Source: Prevotella fusca JCM 17724 (GTDB lineage Bacteria; Bacteroidota; Bacteroidia; Bacteroidales; Bacteroidaceae). Taken from it: a stretch of DNA of 64,000 bases. The stretch spans positions 1 through 64,000 of the forward strand of contig NZ_CP012074.1 in the NCBI RefSeq assembly GCF_001262015.1, read 5' to 3'. Numbering within the stretch: position 1 is the first letter of the stretch; the number at the start of each line of letters is the position of its first letter. The notes below the pieces were generated by a model, which saw nothing but the letters and a program-made list of their open reading frames with translations, made no database searches and was not told the origin of the DNA. This document shows positions 33,707-43,134 of the stretch, piece after piece. Made by a program: the position numbers and the translations under genes.

Positions 33707-34453
33707 TTATATCTGCAGAAGTAATGCACCGCACCATCCTGCTATGAGACCGCCAACCATAGGACCGAGAACAGGCACCCATGAGTAAGCCCAGTCATTG
33801 TCGCCCTTCATGCAGATGGCGTGGGCGATGCGTGGTGACAGGTCGCGGGCAGGGTTCATGGCGTATCCCGTAGGACCTCCGAGCGACATGCCGAGTGCAA
33901 TAATCAGCAATGTTACAGGGATAGGACCAAGGGCTGCAAGACCGAACTTGAAGTGTTTCGGGTCACAGCAGTTGCCCTTTGTGCTGAAACTGATGATGAT
34001 AAAGACAAGTGCCAGGGTGGCAATCACTTCACAGAGGAAGTTCAGACTATAGTTGCGGATGGCAGGAGCTGTGCAGAATGTGCCGAGCTTTGCCGTGTCG
34101 TTATCGGTAGCATCGTAGTGGTCTTTGTAGAAAATCCACACGAGGATGCCACCCAGGACTCCGCCAATCATCTGTCCGGCGGCATAGACGGGCACTGAAC
34201 TCCATGGGAACATGCCTGCTGCTGCCAAGCCGGCTGATACGGCTGGATTGAGATGGGCACCAGTATAAGGACCTGCAACAAGCACACCCATACATACTGC
34301 GAGACCCCATGCAATGGTGATGACAATCCATCCCGAATTCTGTCCTTTACTCTTGTTCAGCGTTACACAAGCACATACACCATCTCCGAAAAGTACCAGA
34401 ATCAGTGTTCCTAATAGTTCCATGAAGAACTGTGTTGTCATTGAATATTCCAT
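33707..34453 (-). CDS. glpF: Glycerol facilitator (MIP/aquaglyceroporin)
   Basis: 248 residues with six membrane spans and two half-helices carrying the paired motifs HLNPAVS (about 70) and MNPARDL (about 200). The Arg-Asp after the second NPA is typical of glycerol-conducting members. It lets glycerol diffuse across the inner membrane for phosphorylation by the neighbouring GlpK. The start may be 34453 or the Met at 34441. It lies 247 bp after glpK. Confidence 0.9.
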   Translation of the reverse strand: MEYSMTTQFFMELLGTLILVLFGDGVCACVTLNKSKGQNSGWIVITIAWGLAVCMGVLVAGPYTGAHLNPAVSAGLAAAGMFPWSSVPVYAAGQMIGGVLGGILVWIFYKDHYDATDNDTAKLGTFCTAPAIRNYSLNFLCEVIATLALVFIIISFSTKGNCCDPKHFKFGLAALGPIPVTLLIIALGMSLGGPTGYAMNPARDLSPRIAHAICMKGDNDWAYSWVPVLGPMVGGLIAGWCGALLLQI

Positions 34454-34544
34454 AAGGATTGAATGATGGTTGTTATTGTATGGTTGCTGTCCGATAAACT
34501 TTGATAGGTAATTGGCGAAGCAAGCCCCTGATCAAAGATGTTCA

Positions 34545-34605
34545 GCCCTCGACGCCATTGGTGTTTACCATGAACGCCACATGTGCCGGGCAATGCCACA
34601 TCGGT
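34545..34605. repeat. CACCAATGGTG-type repeat array, copy 2 (inverted)
   Basis: In the reverse orientation this reads TGCCCGGCACATGTGGCGTT then GGTAAACACCAATGG, closely matching the array at 20885-20955. It lies in the glpK-glpF spacer. Confidence 0.6.
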
Positions 34606-34700
34606 AGAAAGTGCATGATTGTCATTTTATGCGTAAGACACTAATGGCTGACTCATGCTGGAAATGTTTACCAGACAGCACCGTTATTATTTGTTAGGTC

Positions 34701-36191
34701 TTATCTTTTCGTAAGCGTTCTGCCGATAGCATCTGCCCAACCAGCCTTGGCTGCCTCAATTTCTTTACTGTCAGCAATAGGCTCGAAGCAGCGTTCAACC
34801 TGCCATTGGCTCTTGATTTCGTCAATATTCTTCCAGAAACCGACAGCCAGACCTGCAAGGTAAGCTGCGCCTAAGGCAGTGGTCTCAGTGATACGTGGAC
34901 GAACAACCTTAATGCCAAGGATGTCTGCCTGAGACTGCATCAAAAGATTGTTGCGTGATGCGCCACCATCGACTTTCAGCTCGGTAAGAGAAGCGTTCAT
35001 GTCCTTTGCCATTGCCTGTGCAATGTCGTAAGTCTGGAATGCAATACCATCAAGGGCTGCACGGGCGATATGTGCACGTGTAGTACCACGTGTAATGCCG
35101 ACTATCGTACCACGGGCATACTGATCCCAATAAGGAGCTGCAAGACCAGTGAGGGCGGGAACGAAGTAAACACCACCACTGTCTGGTACGGTTGAAGCTA
35201 AGTCCTCAACCTCTGATGATGAGGTGATGAAGCCCAATCCGTCACGCAGCCACTGTACAACAGAGCCACCGACATAGATGGAACCCTCCAACGCATAAAC
35301 CACATCGTCATCAATCTTCCATGCAATAGTGGTAAGAAGGTTGTTCTTTGACATAACCGGCTTGCTACCTGTGTTCAACATTACGAAGCAACCAGTACCG
35401 TAGGTGTTCTTGATAGAGCCCGGGTCTATACACATCTGACCGAAGAGGGCTGCCTGCTGGTCGCCGGCAATACCTGAGATAGGCACTTCATGAGCAAAGA
35501 TAGTAGTCTTGGTGTGTCCGTAAACCTCTGAACTTGACTTTACAGCAGGCATCATAGACATAGGAATGTCAAGTAATTTCATCAGCTCCTCGTCCCATTT
35601 CAGGTCGTGAATGTTGAAGAGCATGGTACGAGAAGCATTCGAAACGTCAGTTACATGCACCTCTCCACGAGTCAATCGCCATACCAGCCATGAGTCTACA
35701 TTACCGAAACGGAGCTTGCCCATCTCAGCACGTTTGCGTGCACCTGGTACGTTGTCAAGGATCCACTTGATTTTTGTTCCGCTGAAGTAAGCATCAATAA
35801 TGAGACCAGTTTTCTCATGAATCTTGTCCGTCAAGCCCTGTGCTTTCAGCTCATCACAGAACTCTGAAGTGCGGCGATCTTGCCATACAATGGCGTTATA
35901 GATAGGTTCTTCGGTGTCAACATCCCACACAATCGTAGTTTCGCGCTGGTTGGTAATACCAATACCTGCGATGTCAAGGCCGTTAATATCTATGGCAGAG
36001 ATAGCCTCAGCGATGACAGAAGCCTGCGAAGACCATATTTCATTGGGGTTATGTTCTACCCATCCCGGCTGTGGGAAATACTGTGTAAACTCTTTCTGTG
36101 CTACGGATTTGATATGTCCGTTGTGATCAAAGACAATGGCTCTTGAGCTGGTTGTACCTTGGTCGAGGGCTAAAATGAATTTCTTCTCCAT
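34701..36191 (-). CDS. glpK: Glycerol kinase
   Basis: 496 residues, the normal size. It phosphorylates glycerol to sn-glycerol-3-phosphate with ATP. The FGGY-kinase N-terminal loop [17 protein letters not shown], the substrate-site region [12 protein letters not shown], and [17 protein letters not shown]-equivalent and [12 protein letters not shown] motifs are present. It sits between glpC and glpF in the glycerol cluster. Confidence 0.97.
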   Translation of the reverse strand: MEKKFILALDQGTTSSRAIVFDHNGHIKSVAQKEFTQYFPQPGWVEHNPNEIWSSQASVIAEAISAIDINGLDIAGIGITNQRETTIVWDVDTEEPIYNAIVWQDRRTSEFCDELKAQGLTDKIHEKTGLIIDAYFSGTKIKWILDNVPGARKRAEMGKLRFGNVDSWLVWRLTRGEVHVTDVSNASRTMLFNIHDLKWDEELMKLLDIPMSMMPAVKSSSEVYGHTKTTIFAHEVPISGIAGDQQAALFGQMCIDPGSIKNTYGTGCFVMLNTGSKPVMSKNNLLTTIAWKIDDDVVYALEGSIYVGGSVVQWLRDGLGFITSSSEVEDLASTVPDSGGVYFVPALTGLAAPYWDQYARGTIVGITRGTTRAHIARAALDGIAFQTYDIAQAMAKDMNASLTELKVDGGASRNNLLMQSQADILGIKVVRPRITETTALGAAYLAGLAVGFWKNIDEIKSQWQVERCFEPIADSKEIEAAKAGWADAIGRTLTKR

Positions 36192-36377
36192 GCTAGTAAT
36201 ATTTTGTTAGGTTGATTTTTTTCTTTATTTTATAGTTATCATAAGCGGTGACAGAGCTTTGACAGAGTACATCGGATTGCCTGTTGCGTAGTTCCGGCTT
36301 TATTGATACCGTTGTCCGACTATTTGAACATAGTCGTCTGATTTTCAGGACACATACGTAATGCCTGTTAATACCGC

Positions 36378-37634
36378 TTATTGTATGCCGTTCAGCTTCA
36401 TTGTTTCCTCAACGTCCAGTGCTTCGGCAAGAATTGAGACAGGGTTCTTTACCTCATATCCTGTTGACATTTCAATCTGCCATTTACAGGTTTCACAGTC
36501 GGTTGTGACGTAGTCTGGGTTTACTTCCTTTATCTGTGTGAAGAGGCCGGAGCCGATCTGCTGTGATCGTTCGTAGTTCTCTTTCTTGAATCCGTAAGTA
36601 CCAGCGATGCCGCAGCATTGGGAGTCAAGCATCACAAGTTCCAGTCCGGGAATCATCTTCAATAGCTCTGTACTGTAGATGACCCAGCCCATCTTCTCCA
36701 TGTGACATGCCGAATGATAGGCTGCACGCATCTTGAAATCCTTGCGGAAAGCAAGTTTTATATCGCCACTTTCTATGAGTCGGTAGAGGAAACGGGTAGC
36801 AAGTGTGAGGTTCTCTTTTACATCATCGACCTTTATTCCAAGCAGATGCTCATACTCGTCACGCATGGTAAAGGTACAGGTGGAGCTCGTTGTGAGGACA
36901 ATGCGGTTCTGCTTTGCTGCCTGACGGATAGAGTTGATGTTCACTTCTCCCTGTCGGCGAGCCTGATTGCTAAGTCCGTTGGCAATTAATGCTACACCGC
37001 AACATTTCTCTTTATCCAGCAGGTGGACACCATAACCGACCGCATTCATAATCTTTACGAGGTCTTTGCCCAACTGTGGGAAGTTATAATTGACGTAACA
37101 GCCGTGGAAATAGCTTACATGTTTCTTGTATTCGTCCTGCTGTTTGGCTGCATTGCGCTTGAACCATGTCTCAAACTTCTGGCTGCTGTAGGCTGGGAAA
37201 CTGCGATGTTTGTCAATGCCCATCACGCCGTGGAGCACAGCCTTGATAGGCTTCAAACCTAATGTGGTGTTCACAATCGGTGCAACCATGTTTGCCATAG
37301 TACCCACGAAGTCGGTATTTGCAAGCATTCTGTCACGCAGGATAGGACCATGTGTACTGTATTTGATGCGTGAAGCCTGAATGATGTCGGCAATGCGAAC
37401 ACCTGAAGGACAGGCTACTTCGCACCGTTTACAGTTCAGACACATCTTCAAGGCGTTGTCGAAGAACTTGCTGTCTTTCAGTCTGTAACGTTCCAAGTCT
37501 GGTCCTGAATGCTTCGGACCGGGGTATTCCGGCTCCACTGCCGACACCGGGCAGTATGCTGTACAGATGGAACACTTCAAGCACTGTTCCAAGTTATTGC
37601 CGCTGATATTCTTTAGTTGTATTCCTTCTGGCAT
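36378..37634 (-). CDS. glpC: Anaerobic glycerol-3-phosphate dehydrogenase, Fe-S subunit C
   Basis: 418 residues. Two ferredoxin-like [4Fe-4S] motifs lie near the N-terminus (CLKCSICTAYCPV at about 17 and CLNCKRCEVACP at about 65), and two CCG-type domains follow (HGCYVNYNFPQ...KCCGVALIANG and CHMEKMG...SQCCGIAGTYG). GlpC anchors the GlpAB dimer at the membrane and passes electrons to quinone. It starts 4 nt after glpB, so the two are translated from one message. Confidence 0.95.
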   Translation of the reverse strand: MPEGIQLKNISGNNLEQCLKCSICTAYCPVSAVEPEYPGPKHSGPDLERYRLKDSKFFDNALKMCLNCKRCEVACPSGVRIADIIQASRIKYSTHGPILRDRMLANTDFVGTMANMVAPIVNTTLGLKPIKAVLHGVMGIDKHRSFPAYSSQKFETWFKRNAAKQQDEYKKHVSYFHGCYVNYNFPQLGKDLVKIMNAVGYGVHLLDKEKCCGVALIANGLSNQARRQGEVNINSIRQAAKQNRIVLTTSSTCTFTMRDEYEHLLGIKVDDVKENLTLATRFLYRLIESGDIKLAFRKDFKMRAAYHSACHMEKMGWVIYSTELLKMIPGLELVMLDSQCCGIAGTYGFKKENYERSQQIGSGLFTQIKEVNPDYVTTDCETCKWQIEMSTGYEVKNPVSILAEALDVEETMKLNGIQ

Positions 37635-37638
37635 GACC

Positions 37639-38889
37639 TTATTTCCTTTCTGTTATTGTTTCGGCTACCTGAAGGGCAGTCAAGAGTGAAACACCAGTGC
37701 CATCGGCGAGCCTGATACCATTGTGTCCGCTCAGTACGGAACCGATGGCAAAGAGGTTGCTGACAGCTTTTCCGTCTTTTATTGCATGGAAGTCCTTGTC
37801 CGTCCGCACGCCAAATTCCATATAAGGCTGTGCTGTGAACGCATCTTCCTTTGTCCATTCGCTTCGTGCTTCAGCAGCATCAACATCAAGGTTGAATACT
37901 GGCTCGAATACATGTTGATAGTTGCTCTGCAGTCCGTGGCTCATGAATGAACCCGTAGCAAGGATGAACTCGTCTGCATAAAGCGTCTCATCAGGGAGAT
38001 TGTCGGTAGTTATAGATACGAGTCTGTTGTCCTTGAAGACTCCACTGTTAGCTGTATCGCCCACCAATATTGTGCCACCCAGACGGGTGAAGAGGCGCTT
38101 CAGAAGATTAGCAGTGCGTGCACCCGATACAGAAGGGGGAAGTGTTGCAAGGTATTCAACCGGCTTCTTTACCATTGCCTTCAGTTCGTTGATACTTTCA
38201 TCGTCACTGAACCCCAATACAGCAGGCATCAACAATACGTCAGTCTCTCCGCTGATGGCATTGATACGGTCAGCAGCTTTACGCAAAGCGTCTTTGTTTG
38301 ACAGTACTTTTGCTATGTTTGTTGCACGCATCTCAGTAGGACTTTTCCTTATACGGCTCAATTCATCGGTCGTAAAAGCCTTCACCTGACAATCCACACC
38401 ATGTTTCTTAAGGTTGGTGGCGATGAACTCTGTCGGGAAATCCAGAAATCCTTGGATATTCAGGAGTTCTGTTTTTTCCCAAGGAAGAACATCCTTCTGC
38501 TGGCTCACGGCATATCCTTCGGTTGTCAGCCAGGCCGGTTTCAATGTGCCTAATGGAGTGAAACGGTAATGATTCTGTGCACTGTTGCCCGTTACCTTTA
38601 CGCCAGCTTCATCCAGCAGAGCCTTAGCCTTGTCAGCAAGTTGTCCGATTTTCCCAGCTCCGATCTTCTTATAAGGATGCTTGTCGTCCAGTTCAGGAAT
38701 GGCATCCAGCGGACGTTCAACAACCTCTCCATTATTATCATAGCCAAGTAAGTCGAACGAACCCGAATTAAAGTGGAGACTGTTCTGGCCTGCTGACACG
38801 ATGCAGACCCGTTTGCCTGTGCGTGCCAGTGTGATACCAGCAGTGAGTCCGCTGAGTCCTCCACCTATTATTATTGTATCGTATCTCAT
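37639..38889 (-). CDS. glpB: Anaerobic glycerol-3-phosphate dehydrogenase subunit B
   Basis: 416 residues. N-terminal FAD/NAD loop YDTIIIGGGLSGLTAGITLARTGKR and C-terminal LFAIGSVLSGHNGIRLADGTGVSLLTALQVAETI, as in GlpB. It works with GlpA and GlpC to oxidise glycerol-3-phosphate to dihydroxyacetone phosphate without oxygen. It lies 116 bp after glpA. Confidence 0.93.
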   Translation of the reverse strand: MRYDTIIIGGGLSGLTAGITLARTGKRVCIVSAGQNSLHFNSGSFDLLGYDNNGEVVERPLDAIPELDDKHPYKKIGAGKIGQLADKAKALLDEAGVKVTGNSAQNHYRFTPLGTLKPAWLTTEGYAVSQQKDVLPWEKTELLNIQGFLDFPTEFIATNLKKHGVDCQVKAFTTDELSRIRKSPTEMRATNIAKVLSNKDALRKAADRINAISGETDVLLMPAVLGFSDDESINELKAMVKKPVEYLATLPPSVSGARTANLLKRLFTRLGGTILVGDTANSGVFKDNRLVSITTDNLPDETLYADEFILATGSFMSHGLQSNYQHVFEPVFNLDVDAAEARSEWTKEDAFTAQPYMEFGVRTDKDFHAIKDGKAVSNLFAIGSVLSGHNGIRLADGTGVSLLTALQVAETITERK

Positions 38890-39005
38890 TGTCGATTGTT
38901 TTTGATTGTGATAGATTGTTTAGAATCTTTGGGCTTGTTATGGTTTGTGGACTTCCCGTGATGTCTATAGTTGTAGGGATTTCTTTTTCATCCAAAAGCC
39001 TTTTG

Positions 39006-40604
39006 TCAGCTTTCCAGCCCTAACAATCCCTGATAAATTGTAGTTGTGAGCTGCGCCTCATCCAGTGTGCTGCCCCATGCTACTGGTCGCATACCTTTCC
39101 ACCGTTCATTGATGAAGTTGCGAAGGTCAGTCAATGTCTTGTCAGCTTCTGTTCCTGCAGCACACATAACACCAGCTGCCCGGCAGGCACAAAGCTCACC
39201 TTGGCAGGTTCCCATGCCTACACGTGTACGGCGGCGCAGGTTGAGAAGGTCGTGTACATGCAGGTTGTTTATCGCATATTTCACTTCACCGACACTTACT
39301 TCCTCACATTCACAGACGAGGGCACGGTCTTCTTCGCTCTGCTGGGATATTTCCTGCACCCGATAGCCCTGACGCCCTTTGGCTGCATTATGCGCTGTCG
39401 GGTATATATGATGCTTTCTGTCAGTGTCTTCTCCTTCACTTCCGGGAAGCAGAAGATCGGCTGTCTGGCATGCTGCCTCTATGCCCAACTTCTTGCAAGC
39501 CAGGTTGGTAGCCTCCTCTGCCATAAGTCGGTAGGTCATCATCTTACCGCCTGTAATTGTGATAAGATCAGCCAGACCGTCACGTTTCTCATGATCCAGG
39601 CAGATGATGCCACGGCTGATATTGCGCCCTGACGGGTCATTGTCAGCAGCAACAAGCGGACGGACACCTGCATAGGCACGCAGGATACGTGTCGTCGCAA
39701 GGCTTGGAGCGAGTTTTTCACCCTCCTTTATCAGCAGGTCAACTTCTTCCTGTGTTATCTTCAGGTCGTCAATTGTTTCGTATGGTACACGGTCGCTGGT
39801 CGTTCCGATGACGCATACAGTATCGTCTGGTACGAGAATATCGGCATTGGCAGGCTTGCGACAACGGTTGATAACCATGTTGTTGACACGATGACCGAAG
39901 ATAAGGAGCGTTCCTTTGGCAGGAAACATGTTCATCTTTATGCCTGCCATCTTGACAATGCCATGTCCCCAGATGCCGGCAGCATTGATGACGATTCTGC
40001 AATGTGTCTCGCTTTCTTCGCCTGTGTGATTGTTGCGAAGGTGCACACCTTCCACGCGACCGTTGTTGACGATGAGTCCTACAACTTCATGATAGGTAAG
40101 GATTTCCGCTCCATGACGGCGTGCATCGAGGATGTTTGCCGTTGTAAGATGGAACGGGTCAACGGAAGCATCGGGCACGCGCACAGCGCCAATAAGGTCA
40201 GGGTTGACCGATGGCTCTATGCGTCGTGCCTCTGCAGGTGAAATAATACTAGCACTTATACCTGCTTTCTGGCAGCCTTCAACAAATGTTTTCTGGTATT
40301 GTATGTCGTCTTCCGGCAGTGTGATAAACAAGCCGTCAGTCTCTTCAACGCAGTGACGGGCTATACGGCGGAGTATCATGTTCTCCTTGATACACTCAGA
40401 GGCTGACTCCGGGTCGGTTACGGCATAGCGTGCTCCGCTATGAAGCAAGCCGTGGTTGCGACCTGTGGCACCATTGCTGAAATCATATTTCTCTACAAGC
40501 AGCACACGCAGTCCACGCAAAGCACAGTCGCGTGCAGTGCCGGCGCCCGTAACGCCTCCACCGATGATAATAACATCGTAATCTTTGTCTAATACTCTGC
40601 TCAT
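39006..40604 (-). CDS. glpA: Anaerobic glycerol-3-phosphate dehydrogenase, catalytic subunit A
   Basis: 532 residues. FAD loop DVIIIGGGVTGAGTARDCALRGL at the N-terminus, the glycerol-3-phosphate site region (NHGLLHSGARYAV), and a C-terminal BFD-like [2Fe-2S] domain (CECEEVSVGEVKYAINNL...GTCQGELCACR), which distinguishes GlpA from aerobic GlpD. It is the first gene of the glpABC-K-F cluster, with its promoter about 110-140 nt upstream and operator-like dyads around it. Confidence 0.95.
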   Translation of the reverse strand: MSRVLDKDYDVIIIGGGVTGAGTARDCALRGLRVLLVEKYDFSNGATGRNHGLLHSGARYAVTDPESASECIKENMILRRIARHCVEETDGLFITLPEDDIQYQKTFVEGCQKAGISASIISPAEARRIEPSVNPDLIGAVRVPDASVDPFHLTTANILDARRHGAEILTYHEVVGLIVNNGRVEGVHLRNNHTGEESETHCRIVINAAGIWGHGIVKMAGIKMNMFPAKGTLLIFGHRVNNMVINRCRKPANADILVPDDTVCVIGTTSDRVPYETIDDLKITQEEVDLLIKEGEKLAPSLATTRILRAYAGVRPLVAADNDPSGRNISRGIICLDHEKRDGLADLITITGGKMMTYRLMAEEATNLACKKLGIEAACQTADLLLPGSEGEDTDRKHHIYPTAHNAAKGRQGYRVQEISQQSEEDRALVCECEEVSVGEVKYAINNLHVHDLLNLRRRTRVGMGTCQGELCACRAAGVMCAAGTEADKTLTDLRNFINERWKGMRPVAWGSTLDEAQLTTTIYQGLLGLES

Positions 40605-40645
40605 TGTATAGGTAGTTCTAATCTGTCAAAAAGTTGTTCACAATG

Positions 40646-40658
40646 TTTCGTAACGAAA
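40646..40658. promoter_or_regulatory. TTTCGTAACGAAA operator-like dyad in the glpA leader
   Basis: Near-perfect 13-bp dyad about 50-60 nt downstream of the predicted transcription start. Similar TTTCGTTTAGAAACG and ATTTCGTTTTG sequences lie at 40772-40802, upstream of the promoter. The core resembles the TTCG...CGAA of DeoR-family GlpR sites. Confidence 0.5.
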
Positions 40659-40712
40659 GCAACAAAGAAAGATTGAGCCATTGTTTAAAAATGCTTTTGT
40701 TTCTTTACGATG

Positions 40713-40745
40713 CAAAGATAAATAATTTAGTTGGGGGTTTCCAAA
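40713..40745 (-). promoter_or_regulatory. glpABC promoter
   Basis: On the reverse strand TTTG (40742-40745) and TATCTTTG (40713-40720) are separated by 21 nt. The start would lie near 40706, giving a leader of about 100 nt. Confidence 0.6.
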
Positions 40746-40974
40746 TTGCTTAACATTATTTATAATTTTTATTTCGTTTAGAAACGCTTTTAATTTCGTT
40801 TTGCTACATTCTTTGTCGGAAGTAAAACTGTTTTTGGTAAGAATTCAGGCTTTGTATGTTCGTTTTGGGCTATTGGTGTCCGCAAAAGATTCCCCATATA
40901 AGTTAGTTGTTTGTGCTTTGCCATATACATTTATAATGACCCTAAGAGAGCTCCCTTACCGTCTTCGACCGATG

Positions 40975-41115
40975 TGCTGTTGGTAAACACCATTCGTGCT
41001 GTTGGCAAACACCATTCGTGCTGAGGCTGAACACCAATGGTGTTGAGTGCTGAACACCGTGCAATATGTTGTTAGTGTGTGAGCAGCTTGTTGTCAGAAA
41101 AGAGTTGTGTTACCA
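40975..41115. repeat. CACCAATGGTG-type repeat array, copy 3
   Basis: TTGGTAAACACCATTCGTGCT, TTGGCAAACACCATTCGTGCT and GCTGAACACCAATGGTGTTG in series, followed by GCAATATGTTGTTAG and TTGTCAGAAAAGAGTTGTGT. The last two blocks recur at 59255-59310. Confidence 0.65.
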
Positions 41116-41444
41116 TAGGCAAACGATGCTTGTTTGATTATGTAGCTTGCTTTCCCAAAGCCAGTGGAATGTTATCTGCTTAAAGGGGGGGGCGGCATTG
41201 GAGCGGATGTTATTTAAGTTTGTCGCCCAGCAGTGTTTTTGAATATGTTTTGGAGGTGTACAGACCGTGGGACAGGCTGCACTTCCATGCCGACTTTCAT
41301 TTTAGCTGCAATCGGTCATTAGAGCCTGGGAAAACTTAGAGAATTAGGCTTGATACAGCTGTTGCGGATGCGGATGTCTGGTTTCGTTTGCTGTGTAACA
41401 CCTGCGTATCAACTTGCTGAAAGCGAAACTTGATTAAAATATAA

Positions 41445-41476
41445 TTTGTCATATATTATATTTTTTACTATCTTTG
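41445..41476 (+). promoter_or_regulatory. SPFH-gene promoter
   Basis: TTTG (41445-41448) and TATCTTTG (41469-41476) with a 20-nt spacer. Confidence 0.6.
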
Positions 41477-41525
41477 CACTCAGTGAAACCAAATAAATAA
41501 TAATAACATTATAATTTCATTCGAT

Positions 41526-42425
41526 ATGAATTTTTATTCCAGACAATCTAATCAGCAGAATCCAAGAATTAACCCCACAAACTCCCATAACATGAACCTT
41601 TCAAAGAAATTATGGCTTCCAGTAGGATTTGGTGTTGTCATCTTCTGTATTGTTCTTGCTTTCTTTTCGTTCGTCAATCCTTCATACGACCAGGAGGCTG
41701 CCTTGAAGATGAAGCCTATCTTTTTCGGGAGTACGCGCGTTGCTGATGATCCGGTGAATTCTATCACGCTGATAGCACCGACGACCACTGCTGTGTATTT
41801 CAATATCCTGCCGCAGAAGGCGCAGTTCCAGTTCGATGACCTGCTGTCAAACGACAATACACCGCTTGACGTCAATATGTATATGATTATCCAGGTGAAG
41901 AAAGGGCAGACCCCTGACCTGCTGAGGAACTATGGAGAAAACTGGTTCGAGAACTTCATTGAGCCGTATTTCCGCAATAAGGTACGTGAGTATGTGTCTT
42001 CCTGCTCACCTTTCGATCTGATGAGTAACCGTGAAGTCCTTGCGAAGTTTGACGAGCGCATCATGCAGTCTATGCGTCAGTATGTTGCCTCTTTGTCACG
42101 TAAAGCCAATTTCCCTATCGACATCCAGCAGGTCATTACCGACCGTGTCATGCCTAACAAGGAACAGTTGGAGGAGATGAACAAGACTGCAGCCAGTATC
42201 CAGGCAAAGCAGACACAGGAGAAACGGGCTGAAATGGAGCTTGCACGTGCTAAGGCTGAACGTAACAAGGCCGTGGCTGACAAGGCATATATGACCGAGT
42301 TAAACCTCTCTCCAGCACAGTTTATTCAGTTGCGTGCATGGGATGTTATCGAGAAGAAGAACGGTGCCAACATTGATGTCCTCCTTGGAGGTGGCGAAAC
42401 TCCGATGTGGAATATCCGCCGATAG
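41526..42425 (+). CDS. SPFH/band-7 domain membrane protein
   Basis: 299 residues (278 if translation starts at the Met at 41589). A single membrane anchor (LWLPVGFGVVIFCIVLAFFSF) precedes an SPFH domain (about 60-220) and a charged coiled coil (EEMNKTAASIQAKQTQEKRAEMELARAKAERNKAVADKA). SPFH proteins such as stomatin and prohibitin form large membrane rings that organise membrane regions or guard proteases. The next gene encodes a small anchored PH-like protein. The exact role is unknown. Confidence 0.75.
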   Translation: MNFYSRQSNQQNPRINPTNSHNMNLSKKLWLPVGFGVVIFCIVLAFFSFVNPSYDQEAALKMKPIFFGSTRVADDPVNSITLIAPTTTAVYFNILPQKAQFQFDDLLSNDNTPLDVNMYMIIQVKKGQTPDLLRNYGENWFENFIEPYFRNKVREYVSSCSPFDLMSNREVLAKFDERIMQSMRQYVASLSRKANFPIDIQQVITDRVMPNKEQLEEMNKTAASIQAKQTQEKRAEMELARAKAERNKAVADKAYMTELNLSPAQFIQLRAWDVIEKKNGANIDVLLGGGETPMWNIRR

Positions 42426-42476
42426 TATGACAAAGTCTGCTTTTACAATATGTATAAGTAGAGTTATTTAAGGTTT

Positions 42477-42851
42477 ATGGACAGAACAATTTTCTATCTT
42501 TTTTCCATTCCGCTTCTAATAATCTCTATGATATTCTGCGGTTATATAGTGAGGAGGGGGCTGAAAATCAATTCAAATGGAGGCTTTCATATTGAGAACG
42601 GCTATCTCTATCCTCACACGCAGTATGGGCGTATATCGATTTTGAAAGATCCTGATCCGATTTGTATCAAAGACATTGCTACGATAAGATTGCGTCAGAT
42701 TTTCCAGATTAACGGTGCGTTCAGAACCAAGGTGACGATGAAGGATGGAAGAAGCATGTCGTTTGCTGTGACAGGATTTAATCCTGCTAAAGAAAGGAGA
42801 AGGCTTGAAAAGGAGCTGTTGGAAAACGGTTTCCAAGGAGAAATTTATTAA
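42477..42851 (+). CDS. Small membrane-anchored protein, possible PH-like domain
   Basis: 124 residues: an N-terminal membrane segment (IFYLFSIPLLIISMIFCGYIV) and a soluble beta-rich part (KINSNGGFHIENGYLYPHTQYGRISI...KVTMKDGRSMSFAVTGFNPAKERRRLEKELL). The last part resembles a bacterial PH domain. I do not recognise a named family. It lies 51 bp after the SPFH gene and is followed by a strong terminator, so the two probably form an operon. Confidence 0.55.
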   Translation: MDRTIFYLFSIPLLIISMIFCGYIVRRGLKINSNGGFHIENGYLYPHTQYGRISILKDPDPICIKDIATIRLRQIFQINGAFRTKVTMKDGRSMSFAVTGFNPAKERRRLEKELLENGFQGEIY

Positions 42852-42941
42852 TCTGTTTGTGTCTTAACTGTAATAACGTGAGTTGAAGCCTCTGTTGCAG
42901 CATAGGAGAAAACGGGATAAAAAGGAGTTGTAGTGAATATG

Positions 42942-42978
42942 CAGAGAGGCGGTTGCCAAAATGGTAACCGCCTCTCTG
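42942..42978 (+). terminator. Terminator after the SPFH operon
   Basis: GAGAGGCGGTT and AACCGCCTCTC form a perfect GC-rich stem around GCCAAAATGGT, followed by GTTATTTGTTT. Confidence 0.8.
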
Positions 42979-43134
42979 TTATTTGTTTATGTAGATTATA
43001 GGCAGATGGGACGCTCTGCACTCTCAAGGATTTATATAGTTTTCTGTTATTCCTGGTGTTTTTAGTATTCATAGAAAGTCCATGCTTCCCTGTAGAAGTG
43101 CTGTCAGTCCTGCCTTGTCAAACCTTTCTAATGC

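Larger units (their letters stand above)
40605..41525. other. Long control region between glpA and the SPFH gene
   Basis: 921 bp. It holds the glpA promoter and operator-like sites (40646-40800), a CACCAATGGTG-type array (40975-41115), a run of eight G (41185-41192) and the SPFH-gene promoter (41445-41476). A 61-codon open frame at 40801 is not convincing. Confidence 0.7.

Noticed and set aside
40801-40986. 61-codon frame in the glpA spacer
   Set aside because: It overlaps operator-like sequence and a repeat array and has no recognisable features.
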